Made by a program: the position numbers and the translations under genes. A stretch of DNA of 64,000 nucleotides from an uncultured Oscillospiraceae bacterium (GTDB lineage Bacteria; Bacillota; Clostridia; Oscillospirales; Oscillospiraceae), in the NCBI GenBank assembly GCA_949841355.1, contig CATKZP010000002.1, positions 62,001 through 126,000 on the forward strand, written 5' to 3'. Positions within the stretch are counted from its first letter, which is position 1, and each line of letters begins with the position of its first letter. The notes below the pieces were generated by a model that made no database searches, had not been told where the DNA came from, and saw only the letters and a program-made list of their open reading frames with translations. Below are positions 55,980-64,000 of the stretch, piece by piece.

Positions 55980-57224
55980 TCAACCCCTTTTTTCCGGCGG
56001 CAGGGTCACAGTGAAGGCCGTCCCCTCCCCCGCCGCGCTGCGCACCGCGATTTTTCCGCCGTGCCGCTCCGCGATGGCCGCCGCAATGGACAGCCCCAGG
56101 CCGTAACCCCCCGTCTCCCGAGTACGGGCGGCGTCCGCCCGGTAAAAGCGCTCAAACAGATGGGCCTGGGCCTCCGCCGGGATAGGCTCCCCGGTGTTGT
56201 GCACGGTGAGCGCCGCTCCCTCTCCCCGCTCCAGCCGCACCGTCACCGTCCCGCCGGGCCCGCAGTATTTGCAGGCGTTATCCACCAGAATAGCGCACAG
56301 CCGCCGCAGCTCTTCTCCGTCTCCCATGACCTCCACGCCAGGGGCCACGCTGCTCTCCAGGGTCAGCCCCGCCTCAAAGGCTACCGGCTCGAAGGACATC
56401 ACGCAGCCCTCGCACACCTGGGACAGGTCCGTCCGCTCCCTGGGGCGGCCCCGGTCCCCCGCGTCCCCCCGGGCCAGGAAGAGCAGGTCCTCCACCAGCC
56501 CCTTCATCCGCAGCCCCTCCTCCCGGAGGTGCTCCACCCACCGGCGCTGGCTCTCAATGGTGTCCCCCGGGTGGCTGAGCAAAATTTCCGTGTCCGCCAG
56601 CAGCACCGTCAGGGGCGTTTTCAGCTCGTGGGAAGCGTCGGCCACAAACTGCTGCTGCCGCCGCCAGCTCTCCTCCACCGGCCGCACCAGCCGCCGGGAG
56701 AGCAGCGCGCTCACCCCAAAGAACCCCGGCAGCGCCGCGGCCAAAATCAGCATGGCGGTGAGGGCCTGCCGCCGCACCGCGCCCCGCTCCCAGCTCAGAT
56801 CGGCAAAGGCCAGCTCCAGCCGCCCCCCTCTGGACCGGGCCAGGAAGCGCAGGCCCATTTCATCCAACCGCCCGGACTCCCCTCCGGCGGCCAGCGCGCC
56901 CTCCACCGCCCGGAACACCGTCTCCTCGTCCAACGAAGCGTTGAAGCTCAATGCCACCCCCACCCGGCCCCAGCTGTCCGACACCGCGTAGAAAGCGGGT
57001 ATCCCGGTGCGCAGCTCCTCATCCTGGCTGAAGCCGCCGGCAAAGGGGCGCAGCGGGTCCAGCGCCGCCTCTCCTTGGTCCAGCACCGCCCGCAGCACCC
57101 GCTCCGTCTCCTCCTGGTACTGCCGGGCGGCGGAGATGGTCTGGACGGCCAGCGCCGCCGCCAGCATCCCACCCAGCAGCGCCGTGATGACCAAGATGAA
57201 TTTCCAGCGCAGTTTTTTCAGCAT
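55980..57224 (-). CDS. sensor histidine kinase
   Basis: The 414-residue protein has two membrane segments (about residues 9-30 and 150-175) around an extracytoplasmic sensor, then an H-box ASHELKTPLT, N-box LVDNACKYC, and G-boxes GGYGLGLSIAAAIAERHGG and GEGTAFTV. The start at 57224 follows GGGGGAA. No response regulator lies on either side in this window, so its partner is elsewhere or lost. Confidence 0.93.
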   Translation of the reverse strand: MLKKLRWKFILVITALLGGMLAAALAVQTISAARQYQEETERVLRAVLDQGEAALDPLRPFAGGFSQDEELRTGIPAFYAVSDSWGRVGVALSFNASLDEETVFRAVEGALAAGGESGRLDEMGLRFLARSRGGRLELAFADLSWERGAVRRQALTAMLILAAALPGFFGVSALLSRRLVRPVEESWRRQQQFVADASHELKTPLTVLLADTEILLSHPGDTIESQRRWVEHLREEGLRMKGLVEDLLFLARGDAGDRGRPRERTDLSQVCEGCVMSFEPVAFEAGLTLESSVAPGVEVMGDGEELRRLCAILVDNACKYCGPGGTVTVRLERGEGAALTVHNTGEPIPAEAQAHLFERFYRADAARTRETGGYGLGLSIAAAIAERHGGKIAVRSAAGEGTAFTVTLPPEKRG

Positions 57225-57396
57225 GGCGTTTCCCCCTGTGCCCCGTTCAGCGTGGCCGCACCGCACTCCCCCGCTCTCTCCACTTTATGATATTCAGTAT
57301 ACCACCCTGTCCCCGGCAAATCAATTCTTTACCGGCCCAAGCGGCGGAGCTTGGGACAGCGGAAAATTTTTATTTGAAATTATTTTGAAAAAACTC

Positions 57397-57451
57397 TTTA
57401 CAAGCGAGGAGAACTATGATATCATCCTAACAGTAATGATTCCTATTAGCA
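57397..57451 (+). promoter_or_regulatory. promoter of the fur/perR-rubrerythrin operon with Fur-box-like dyad
   Basis: TTTACA (57397-57402) and TATCAT (57420-57425) are 17 nt apart. Just downstream AGTAATGA-T-TCCTATTAG (57433-57449) is a weak 7-1-7 inverted repeat similar to Fur/PerR boxes, suggesting autoregulation. Confidence 0.55.
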
Positions 57452-57473
57452 AATTTTTGGGAGAGGAGCCGCC

Positions 57474-57905
57474 ATGAACAACGTGCGTCAAAGCAAAAAA
57501 AGGGACGCTATGCTGACACTGCTGCGCGGCACCACTTGCCATCCTTCGGCGGACTGGGTCTACCAGCAGCTGAAGGCGGAGTACCCCGACCTCAGCCTGG
57601 GCACTGTCTACCGCAATTTGAACCATCTGTGCGGCCATGGGCTGATCCGGAGGGTGGGCCCGGTGAACGGGCAGGAACGTTACGATGGGACGCTGTCCCC
57701 CCATTCCCACTTCATTTGCAACCGCTGCGGCACCATTCTGGATCTGCCCCAACAATCTCCCGGGCAGAATTGGCTGGAGTCCGCCAGCGTGCAATATGGC
57801 TTCCAGGCGGAGAGCTGTGAGTTCATTGTACGCGGCCTGTGCCGCACCTGCGAGGACCAACAGCCATACGCCCAAAATTCAACATTGGAGGAAAAATTAT
57901 CATGA
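57474..57905 (+). CDS. Fur-family regulator (PerR-like)
   Basis: The 143-residue protein has the Fur winged HTH ([39 protein letters not shown]), the metal loop [19 protein letters not shown], and the structural Zn motif CNRCG...CRTC. Operon context with rubrerythrin points to PerR-type peroxide sensing, but the sensing ligands cannot be separated from Fur by eye. It overlaps rubrerythrin by ATGA. Confidence 0.9.
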   Translation: MNNVRQSKKRDAMLTLLRGTTCHPSADWVYQQLKAEYPDLSLGTVYRNLNHLCGHGLIRRVGPVNGQERYDGTLSPHSHFICNRCGTILDLPQQSPGQNWLESASVQYGFQAESCEFIVRGLCRTCEDQQPYAQNSTLEEKLS

Positions 57906-58489
57906 AAAAATGGATCTGCCCTGTCTGCGGTTATGTCTACGAAGGCGAAAATCCCCCTGCCGAGTGCCCCGTCTGCCACGTCTCCGGCTCCAAGTTCACC
58001 CTGCAGGAGGGCGAGATGAAGCTGGCCGCCGAGCATGAGTACGGCATCTACGCCAAGACCGTGAAGAACAACCCCGACATCAGCGACGAGGACAAGAAGT
58101 ACATCCTGGAGCAGCTCATGGCCAACTTCAACGGCGAGTGCTCCGAGGTGGGCATGTACCTGTGCATGGCCCGCATCGCCGCCCGGGAGGGCTACCCCGA
58201 GGTGGCCCTGTATTGGGAGAAGGCCGCCTTTGAAGAGGCTGAGCACGCCGCCAAGTTCGCTGAGCTGCTGGGCGAGGAGCTGGAGCCCAACATGAAGGCC
58301 AACACCGCCAAGAACCTGGCCTGGCGTGTGGACTGCGAGTTCGGCGCCACTCAGGGCAAGTTCGACCTGGCCGCCTGCGCCAAGAAGAACGGCCTGGACG
58401 CCATCCACGACACCGTCCATGAGATGGCCCGCGACGAGGCCCGCCACGGCAAGGCGCTGAAGGGCCTGCTGGACCGGTACTTCAAGTAA
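57902..58489 (+). CDS. rubrerythrin (N-terminal rubredoxin domain, reverse type)
   Basis: The 195-residue protein begins with a rubredoxin-like domain ([12 protein letters not shown]...CPVCHV), then the diiron four-helix domain with Glu/His ligands ([45 protein letters not shown]). The reversed domain order is that of Clostridium reverse rubrerythrins, which reduce hydrogen peroxide. The Fur-type gene before it and the rubredoxin after it form an oxidative-stress operon. Confidence 0.95.
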   Translation: MKKWICPVCGYVYEGENPPAECPVCHVSGSKFTLQEGEMKLAAEHEYGIYAKTVKNNPDISDEDKKYILEQLMANFNGECSEVGMYLCMARIAAREGYPEVALYWEKAAFEEAEHAAKFAELLGEELEPNMKANTAKNLAWRVDCEFGATQGKFDLAACAKKNGLDAIHDTVHEMARDEARHGKALKGLLDRYFK

Positions 58490-58512
58490 TCCGGCGCACA
58501 GGAGGATACATC

Positions 58513-58668
58513 ATGGACAAGTACGCGTGCCCCTGCGGCTATGAGTATGATCCCGCGGTGGGCGACCCCGACAACGGCATCGCCCCCGGCACTCCCTGGG
58601 AGCAGGTTCCCGACAGCTGGGTCTGCCCCGTATGCGGAATGGGCAAAGACGTATTCGAGAACGCCTAA
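58513..58668 (+). CDS. rubredoxin with CPCG N-terminal motif
   Basis: The 51-residue protein is a rubredoxin ([35 protein letters not shown]). The C-terminal pair is the normal CPVCG, but the N-terminal pair is CPCG (CxC) instead of CxxCG, as in a subset of Clostridia rubredoxins. It probably feeds electrons to the rubrerythrin. GGAGG precedes the ATG at 58513. Confidence 0.93.
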   Translation: MDKYACPCGYEYDPAVGDPDNGIAPGTPWEQVPDSWVCPVCGMGKDVFENA

Positions 58669-58682
58669 CTAGCGCTCTTCAT

Positions 58683-58718
58683 GGAGGGGAACAGGGTAAC
58701 CTGTTCCCCTCCTTTTTT
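58683..58718 (+). terminator. terminator of the rubrerythrin operon
   Basis: GGAGGGGAACAGG (58683-58695) and CCTGTTCCCCTCC (58700-58712) form a perfect 13-bp stem with loop GTAA, followed by six T. Confidence 0.95.
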
Positions 58719-58776
58719 GCGCCCAAACGCGAGTCGGTGTGCAGCTCCCGCATACTGCTTTTTCAGCGTTCCCCTG

Positions 58777-59292
58777 TTACCGGCCCTCCACTTTTATCAG
58801 TGAAACCGGGCGGTCCTTGGGGCTTTTCAAGCTCTCCCGGTGCCAGCGCCCGTAGATGGCAAATACTTTTTTCACTATCTCCAGCTCCTCCGGGCTAATG
58901 CTGTCCAGAAGATGAAATAGTTCGTCAAAAATCGCCGCTTTCATCTGCTGGGAATAGCGCTCGTACTCCTCCAGTCCCAGCGGCGACACCATGAGTATAA
59001 TGTCCTTTCGGTTCCCCTCCCTGTGGTATTTCTCAAGCAGGCCCTTATCCACCAGCTTCCGCACATACTTGGAGAGGGTGGCTTGGCTGAGGCCCAGCCG
59101 CTCGGCGTACCATTTCATATTTTTGTGCTGCTCGGCATATTCCAGAATATGCTCCATAATCTGCACCTCATAGGGCGAAAAGCGAATTTTATCCCCAAAG
59201 AGCTCCGTTTTACAGATCTGAGAATATCCGTTGGCGGAGCGGTAAAAATCCCCCACAATATCCCGATACGCACCCATCCATTCCAGTTTCAT
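58777..59292 (-). CDS. MarR-family regulator, divergent from the hydrolase gene
   Basis: The 171-residue protein has a winged HTH (MKWYAERLGLSQATLSKYVRKLVDKGLLEKYHREGNRKDIILMVSPLG). Its N-terminal helix (RDIVGDFYRSANGYSQICKTELF) and C-terminal helices fit a MarR dimer. It is divergent from the hydrolase, with operator-like dyads in the shared region. AAAGGAAGGACAG precedes the ATG. Confidence 0.85.
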   Translation of the reverse strand: MKLEWMGAYRDIVGDFYRSANGYSQICKTELFGDKIRFSPYEVQIMEHILEYAEQHKNMKWYAERLGLSQATLSKYVRKLVDKGLLEKYHREGNRKDIILMVSPLGLEEYERYSQQMKAAIFDELFHLLDSISPEELEIVKKVFAIYGRWHRESLKSPKDRPVSLIKVEGR

Positions 59293-59414
59293 CTCGCGCT
59301 GTCCTTCCTTTCCCGTGTTCTATTTATTATATCATACGAGAAAACGCCTGTAAAGCTGAGTAATTTTGGCATTCCACACAAAACAGGCTTTGTATTTTTG
59401 TGTAGAATAAATAC

Positions 59415-59455
59415 TTGCCATCGGAAACTATTTATTCTATACTGTTAATAGTTTC
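59415..59455 (+). promoter_or_regulatory. promoter of the hydrolase gene with overlapping operator
   Basis: TTGCCA (59415-59420), 17 nt, TATACT (59438-59443). GAAACTATT (59424-59432) and AATAGTTTC (59447-59455) form a perfect dyad across the -10, as expected for repression by the divergent MarR protein. A CACACAAAA/TTTTTGTGT pair lies just upstream (about 59376-59405). Confidence 0.8.
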
Positions 59456-59500
59456 TTCACAAAGCCTTTGGACCTGATCCAAGAGAGGAGCGTATTTGTT

Positions 59501-61330
59501 ATGGAAAAAACCAAAAAAACAGCGCAAATCGTCCTTTGCATCTCCCTGGCGCTGATGCTGCTGTGCGGCATCGTCGTAAACGTCGTGCAGACCAGCGGCG
59601 GCAAGGTGGTCATGCGTGAATTGACCATCGAAACCGACAGCGGCTACACCATGTCGGCCTATCTGCTCGTACCCAAGACCGCCACAGCGGAAAACCCCGC
59701 CCCCGCCATTGTCACCAGCCACGGCTATCTGAACAACAAGGAAATGACCGACGCCAACTATGTGGAGCTCGCCCGCCGGGGCTTCGTGGTGCTGGCCATC
59801 GACCAGCCCGACCACGGCGACTCGGATGTGACCCCCGACTTCTTCATCCTCGCGCCGGACGGCGTATACCAGGGCGCCCTCGCCCTCAGCCGCATGCCCT
59901 TTGTGGACACCGCCCGCATCGGCGTCACCGGCCACTCCATGGGCAGCTGGTCCGTCAACGCCGCCATCCAGGCGGATAATCTGAACGAAACCCCGCTGAT
60001 CGCCGCCGCCCTCATCCACTGCAATGACCCCCTTTACCAGGACGCCGACGGCAATTTCGCCAATCCCTACGGAAGCCGCGACGTGGGCGTGATCTCCGCC
60101 ATATATGACGAATTCTTCGGCACCTCCGTCAGCGCGGACGGCAAGCCCCTCAGCTCCCCCTACTTTATGGAGACCGCCACCGCGCAGACCTTCCTGAACT
60201 TCGGCCGCAATCCCGCCGAGTCGGAGGTCCGCCAGGCGTACACCGAATACCGTGAGGACGTGGACGGCAAGGACACCCTGCGCATCGTCTACCGTCCCCC
60301 CATCATCCACCCCTGGTCCCACTTCTCCGCCCGCTCCGAGTCCTACATCTGCGACTTCTTCTCCAAAACGCTGGGCGCGCCCAACCCCATTGATCCCAGC
60401 AACCAGGTCTGGCAGTGGAAAGAGGCGTTTAACTTTGTGGGCGTGATCGGCCTGGTGCTGTTCCTGTGCTCCTTCACCACGCTGCTGGTCTTTACCCCCA
60501 CCTTCGCCTGCCTGCGCGCGGACGAGACCGTAAAGCCCATGCCCGTCAAGGACAAAACCGGGAAGCTCTGGTTCTGGCTGTCTCTGGCAGCGGGCGCCGT
60601 ATTCGGCTGCCTGGTCTACCTGACGCTGGTGAACATGGGCAATTCCATGGCCGTGGCCCAGGGCGAGGCCATGGGCCTGGGTCTGTGGTCCACCGCCTGC
60701 GGCCTGTTCACCATCCTCAGCATGGCCGCGTACTACTTTGCTTACGGCAAGAAGAACGGCCTGGATCTGGCCGAGCGCGGCGTGAAGCTGCCGCTGAAGA
60801 AGCTGGGACTGAGCGCTTTGCTGGCGCTGATCGTCGTCACCGTGGCCTATGGGCTGGTGTTTGTGGAGGACTACTTCTTCCTGGCTGACTTCCGTCTCTG
60901 GACCCTGGCCATCAAGGCCTTTGAGCTGCCCATCCTGCGATACCTGCCCTATGTGCTGCTCTTCTTCACCTACTACATCGCCATCTCTGTCGCCACCAAC
61001 TGCTTCAACTACAACGACATCGGCGGCAAGGCCAACGGCGTGATCTGCGCTGTGTTCGCCGCTCTGCCCGCGGTGATCCTGCCCGCGATCCAGTACGGCA
61101 CCTACTACTCCACCAATCACATGATGTGGTACCAGCGGACCATGGCCGACCCCAACTACCCCATGTACGTCCTCTGGCTCTTCCCCATCATCCTGATTCT
61201 GTTCGGCTCCACGCTGATTACCCGCGTCATCTACAAGCACACCAAGAACCCCTACATCGCCGGCATCATCAACGCCCTCATCGTGGGCCTGCTCACCATC
61301 ACCAACACCTGCTCGGTCTTTGTGGGCTGA
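59501..61330 (+). CDS. membrane-anchored alpha/beta hydrolase with polytopic C-terminus
   Basis: The 609-residue protein has an N-terminal anchor (IVLCISLALMLLCGIVVNVV), an alpha/beta hydrolase domain (TSHGYLNNKEM; GHSMGSWSV with the nucleophilic Ser; DQPDHGDSD), then from about residue 310 six to eight hydrophobic segments (GVIGLVLFLCSFTTLLVF; LWFWLSLAAGAVFGCLVYL; YLPYVLLFFTYYIAISVA; WLFPIILILFGSTLI). An esterase or acyltransferase-like activity on an envelope-linked substrate is plausible. GAGAGGAG precedes the ATG at 59501. Confidence 0.8.
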   Translation: MEKTKKTAQIVLCISLALMLLCGIVVNVVQTSGGKVVMRELTIETDSGYTMSAYLLVPKTATAENPAPAIVTSHGYLNNKEMTDANYVELARRGFVVLAIDQPDHGDSDVTPDFFILAPDGVYQGALALSRMPFVDTARIGVTGHSMGSWSVNAAIQADNLNETPLIAAALIHCNDPLYQDADGNFANPYGSRDVGVISAIYDEFFGTSVSADGKPLSSPYFMETATAQTFLNFGRNPAESEVRQAYTEYREDVDGKDTLRIVYRPPIIHPWSHFSARSESYICDFFSKTLGAPNPIDPSNQVWQWKEAFNFVGVIGLVLFLCSFTTLLVFTPTFACLRADETVKPMPVKDKTGKLWFWLSLAAGAVFGCLVYLTLVNMGNSMAVAQGEAMGLGLWSTACGLFTILSMAAYYFAYGKKNGLDLAERGVKLPLKKLGLSALLALIVVTVAYGLVFVEDYFFLADFRLWTLAIKAFELPILRYLPYVLLFFTYYIAISVATNCFNYNDIGGKANGVICAVFAALPAVILPAIQYGTYYSTNHMMWYQRTMADPNYPMYVLWLFPIILILFGSTLITRVIYKHTKNPYIAGIINALIVGLLTITNTCSVFVG

Positions 61331-61353
61331 TCGAAAGAGAGCACGGCTTAATA

Positions 61354-61393
61354 AAAAATAGAGCAAGCGATTTCTCGCTTGCTCTATTTTTTT
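61354..61393 (+). terminator. bidirectional terminator after the hydrolase
   Basis: AAAAATAGAGCAAGCGA (61354-61370) pairs with TCGCTTGCTCTATTTTT (61375-61391), with A and T tracts on both sides, so it can serve the hydrolase and the convergent chemoreceptor. Confidence 0.9.
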
Positions 61394-61447
61394 AGGCGCT
61401 GTTTGAAACTCGGCAATGCGCTCACCAGTATGCCAGATTACTTCCCC

Positions 61448-63034
61448 TTACAAGTTCGCGAACATGTCCATCTGCTTTTGGAGCTCCCCGACGATCTCCT
61501 GATTGGCGTCCATCCGTCCGGTGATCCCTTCCATATCGTCCACCAAAACGCGGGTGCTGCCGGCAGCGCCGCTGATCCCGGAGGCCGCCCCGTCTATGGA
61601 GCTGGAAATGCTGGAAATTGAGACGGCGATCTGATCCGTGGCATTTTTCAGCCGGTCCACCCGGTCGTTGAACTCCTCCATGGCGTGCCCGATATAATCC
61701 GAGTCCTCCCGATACTGCTGTCCCGCCTGAACAGACCGCTCCAGCTGGTCCGCGATGACCTGGCTCAGGTATTCGGCCAGCTCGCGGGCGCTGCTGGCCA
61801 GATAGTCCACCGCTCCCGTCACAACCTCGCTGACCTTCTGGATATGGTTTGCGGTCTCGGCACAGGAGTCCGCCAGCTTGTGGACCTCCTGAGCCACGAC
61901 GGAAAATCCGGCCCCCGCCGAGCCCGCCCGGGCCGCCTCAATGGAGGCGTTGACCGCGATGAGGTTGGTGGAGGACGATATGCTGAGAATGTCCTCGGTC
62001 AGTACCTGAATCTGCTCCACGCTGTGACTCTTTTCAATGGCCTGATCCAGCATGGCCATGATGGCTTCCGTCTTGCCCCGGATCACCTCGGTCTCCGTAT
62101 GGGCGGTACGCTCCATCCCCTCAGCCCGTTCCCGCATTTCCGCTGAGTAGGCGGTAATGGCGGAGCACTCCTCCGCCATGCGCTGGGTATCCCCCTGGGT
62201 GCCGGCGGCGCTGGAGGTGATGGCGGCCGCGCTGCCGGCGATTTCCTCCAGCACGGCGGAGAGCTGCTCCGTCAGTTCCGAGAGGCTGCGAACGCTGTCG
62301 TTGGAATGCTTTGTCCGCCGGCGCACCTCCCCCACCACGCCGCTGATCCGGTCTGAGCTGTCCTGAAGCGTGCTCATGGTGTCCCGGATGGGGGTGAGCA
62401 CATACTTTCGTATGATTCGGAACGCCGCCGCCACCAGGAAAATGCCCACGATCAGGGTGATGGCGCTGATGGCCAAAGAGATCATGTAGACCAGCGTAAG
62501 CCGCCCCCGCGCCTCTCCCGCCTCAGCGCTCACCGCAGCGGAAAGCGCGTCAATCTCCGCCTCCGCCGCCTCGCCCCAGCGGGCCACGTCTCCGTTGGCT
62601 GTGGCGTATGCCTCCTGCGTCTTGCTGGCGGCGCTGGCGCTCACCAGATAGACCAGAGCGTGCTTGAATTCCGCGTAGCCGCTGAGCAGAGACTGGTACG
62701 CCGCTTCCTCCTCTTCGGAGACAAAGTCTGCGTAGGCGCTCAGCTTTTCATCCAGCGCCGCCTCCTCCGCCTTGATCTCCTGCACCAGCTGGATCATGGT
62801 GGCGTGGTCCTCCGCCACGATGTGAGACAGGGCCAGGCGGTGGATGTCCATAACGGACCGCCTGATCTCCTCCAGCCGCTCTTCGCTGACCATGCTCTTA
62901 TCCACGATGCTCCCCGCGTTGGCGTGGACATTGTTTATGCTGAATACCGCCAGGATATTGGACAGCAGCGTAATCAGGCCCAGCAGGATAATGGGCAGGA
63001 TCAAGCGCTGCTGAAGTGTCAGTCTGCCTTTCAT
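61448..63034 (-). CDS. methyl-accepting chemotaxis protein
   Basis: The 528-residue receptor has a first membrane segment (LILPIILLGLITLLSNILAVF), a four-helix-type periplasmic domain (about 35-185), a second membrane segment (MISLAISAITLIVGIFLVAAAF) and the cytoplasmic signalling domain with hairpin tip STNLIAVNASIEAARAGSAGAGFSVVA (read as two parts). A canonical HAMP is not obvious after the second segment. The start at 63034 follows GGGAGG. A solute-binding protein gene precedes it. Confidence 0.93.
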   Translation of the reverse strand: MKGRLTLQQRLILPIILLGLITLLSNILAVFSINNVHANAGSIVDKSMVSEERLEEIRRSVMDIHRLALSHIVAEDHATMIQLVQEIKAEEAALDEKLSAYADFVSEEEEAAYQSLLSGYAEFKHALVYLVSASAASKTQEAYATANGDVARWGEAAEAEIDALSAAVSAEAGEARGRLTLVYMISLAISAITLIVGIFLVAAAFRIIRKYVLTPIRDTMSTLQDSSDRISGVVGEVRRRTKHSNDSVRSLSELTEQLSAVLEEIAGSAAAITSSAAGTQGDTQRMAEECSAITAYSAEMRERAEGMERTAHTETEVIRGKTEAIMAMLDQAIEKSHSVEQIQVLTEDILSISSSTNLIAVNASIEAARAGSAGAGFSVVAQEVHKLADSCAETANHIQKVSEVVTGAVDYLASSARELAEYLSQVIADQLERSVQAGQQYREDSDYIGHAMEEFNDRVDRLKNATDQIAVSISSISSSIDGAASGISGAAGSTRVLVDDMEGITGRMDANQEIVGELQKQMDMFANL

Positions 63035-63061
63035 GCGATTCCCTCCCAATGTATGATATGC

Positions 63062-64000
63062 TCAGCGCTCAATTACGCCTTCCACCATCCGGTCCAGCTG
63101 GGCCTGAAGAGACGCGCCGGAGGGATTTCCTTGGGCCATGCTGGCGGAAAACTCCGCCACAGGGTCCCAGAACTTCCCTCCCACCCGCTGGAGCTGCGAG
63201 TAGTTGGACTGCTCCAGCAGGGCCGCAATGGCCAGAGACGACTGAACCTCGGGGGAGTTGGCCGCGCTGACATTGGCCGGTCCCTGACCTCTCACCTCAA
63301 AGCGCAGGCGCTGGTTTTCCTCGCTGGTAATCCACTCCGCCAGCCGCGCCGCCCAGTCCGGATGCGAAGAATAGGCGTTCACCCCGATGAGCTTGCAGCC
63401 GGAGAAGGACGCCATCTGGATCTGCTGTCCCGCGCAGGTGTATGCAGGCAGCTTGGCCGCTCCCATGTCGGTGCCCCACGCCTCCTCTATGGCCACCGCG
63501 TTCCACACGCCGCTGATGCCGGCGATCACGGTGCCGTCCCGCACGCCGGCGAGAAAATCTCCGTCCGTCCGGTTGGAGAAGGCAGGGCTGGCCGCGATGT
63601 CCAGCATGGCCCGGGCCACATCTGTTCCCCGAATGGGACCGTCGGTACTGTTCCAGGTACAATAGTTGGTCAGGCCGTCCTCGTTGAGCCCTACCTCCAG
63701 CCCGGTGTTGCCGAAGAAGGCATAGACGTACCAGGCCGAGGACCAGTCCATGGACACCAGCTTCTCCGCTTGGGCGGCCACCTCCAGCATCCGCTCCAGG
63801 CTCTGGACGTCCTCGCCGGTGAAATAGGCCTTATTGTAGTACAGGAAATAGCCGTTATCCGCCGTCAGCGGGTAGGCATACAGGGTATTCCCCACGCTGG
63901 CCGCCTCCACCGCGGCGGGGAGAGATGCGCTGCGGATGGCCGCCTCGTCCGCAATCGGGTCCAGCCCGCCTGCGGCGGCCAGCGCGGCCACTTGGTCGTC
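63062..64000 (-). CDS. ABC-type extracellular solute-binding protein, N-terminus outside the window
   Basis: The 312 residues present match family 1 solute-binding proteins: YAYPLTADNGYFLYYNKAYF, GVWNAVAIEEAWGTDMGAAKLPAY, and WAARLAEWITSEENQRLRFE. The family binds sugars such as maltodextrins for ABC uptake. The signal peptide and first residues lie beyond 64000. It precedes the chemoreceptor by 27 nt, so the binding protein may also present its ligand for taxis. Confidence 0.88.
   Translation of the reverse strand, partial: DDQVAALAAAGGLDPIADEAAIRSASLPAAVEAASVGNTLYAYPLTADNGYFLYYNKAYFTGEDVQSLERMLEVAAQAEKLVSMDWSSAWYVYAFFGNTGLEVGLNEDGLTNYCTWNSTDGPIRGTDVARAMLDIAASPAFSNRTDGDFLAGVRDGTVIAGISGVWNAVAIEEAWGTDMGAAKLPAYTCAGQQIQMASFSGCKLIGVNAYSSHPDWAARLAEWITSEENQRLRFEVRGQGPANVSAANSPEVQSSLAIAALLEQSNYSQLQRVGGKFWDPVAEFSASMAQGNPSGASLQAQLDRMVEGVIER

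Noticed and set aside
55452-57290. 612-codon open frame on the plus strand
   Set aside because: Shadow of the MarR and histidine kinase genes, which have full domain motifs on the minus strand.
59432-61366. 644-codon open frame on the minus strand
   Set aside because: Shadow of the membrane hydrolase gene; low-complexity Gly/Val/His-rich translation and no start signal.
1-64000. tRNA or rRNA genes
   Set aside because: No cloverleaf-like or rRNA-like stretch was recognised on reading; small non-coding RNAs cannot be excluded without covariance models.

Overview
The window looks like a G+C-rich gut Clostridia chromosome (Oscillospiraceae such as Flavonifractor or Pseudoflavonifractor would fit; this is inferred from gene content and composition, not from a marker gene). 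About 70% of it, from position 1 to about 44.83 kb, is most of a siphovirus-type prophage with HK97-fold head genes. The rest is host chromosome. The left prophage end lies outside the window. The right end is somewhere between the integrase terminator (44.83 kb) and the first clear host gene (46.81 kb).

Prophage layout, left to right: (1) immunity region at 0.1-2.7 kb, with a consensus promoter followed by a 26-bp dyad, an XRE repressor, an ImmA/IrrE protease, a small zinc-ribbon protein and a second HTH protein. (2) Replication and recombination at 2.9-13.2 kb: DUF4406, a DUF2800 Fe-S nuclease, a DUF2815 ssDNA-binding protein, a family A DNA polymerase, a KilAC antirepressor, a VirE-type primase-helicase, a GAAAC-rich gap that may be the replication origin, a VRR-NUC nuclease, a SNF2 helicase, and a sigma-like late regulator. 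(3) Accessory block at 13.2-22.4 kb: MazF/PemK, HNH nuclease, an HTH zinc-ribbon protein, N6 and C5 DNA methyltransferases, a 'virulence-related' family gene, DUF4314, DUF6809, an amidoligase with a GGCT-like partner, small proteins, and an antisense gene with its own promoter. (4) Packaging and head at 22.5-29.9 kb: terS, terL, portal, ClpP-like protease, capsid. It is interrupted at 24.6-26.05 kb by an A+T-rich antisense two-gene island and a 141-bp inverted-repeat element. (5) Tail at 30-39.4 kb, including the G/T chaperone frameshift, tape measure, Dit, Tal-like protein and a mosaic fibre. (6) Lysis at 39.5-41.2 kb (holin, two-domain endolysin). (7) Integration at 41.3-44.8 kb: a second HTH zinc-ribbon paralogue, a SHOCT-like small protein and two large serine recombinases.

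The most unusual pattern is a repeated 5' element at 17.7, 19.2, 21.04 and 41.84 kb. In all four copies a TTGMTA hexamer and a GAATAT hexamer are 17 nt apart with AGAGC just before GAATAT. In three copies a CTACACAA/TTGTGTAG-like dyad lies exactly 20 nt upstream. The copies head the accessory transcription units and the recombinases, which suggests a private prophage regulon. Next to the integrase is an A+T-rich gene coding for an AbiJ-like N-terminal region fused to a eukaryotic-type protein kinase, a plausible anti-phage gene.

Host genes from 46.8 kb: a YhfC-like intramembrane protease; an operon serC-DUF1963-serA (serine synthesis); a metal-efflux operon arsR/cadC-type regulator, HMA metallochaperone, methyltransferase, P1B ATPase with an operator on its -10; a MarR regulator with DegV (fatty-acid-binding family); a histidine kinase without a visible partner; a fur/perR-rubrerythrin-rubredoxin operon; a MarR regulator divergent from a membrane-anchored alpha/beta hydrolase; a chemoreceptor; and a solute-binding protein cut by the window end. 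I saw no rRNA, tRNA or CRISPR array.
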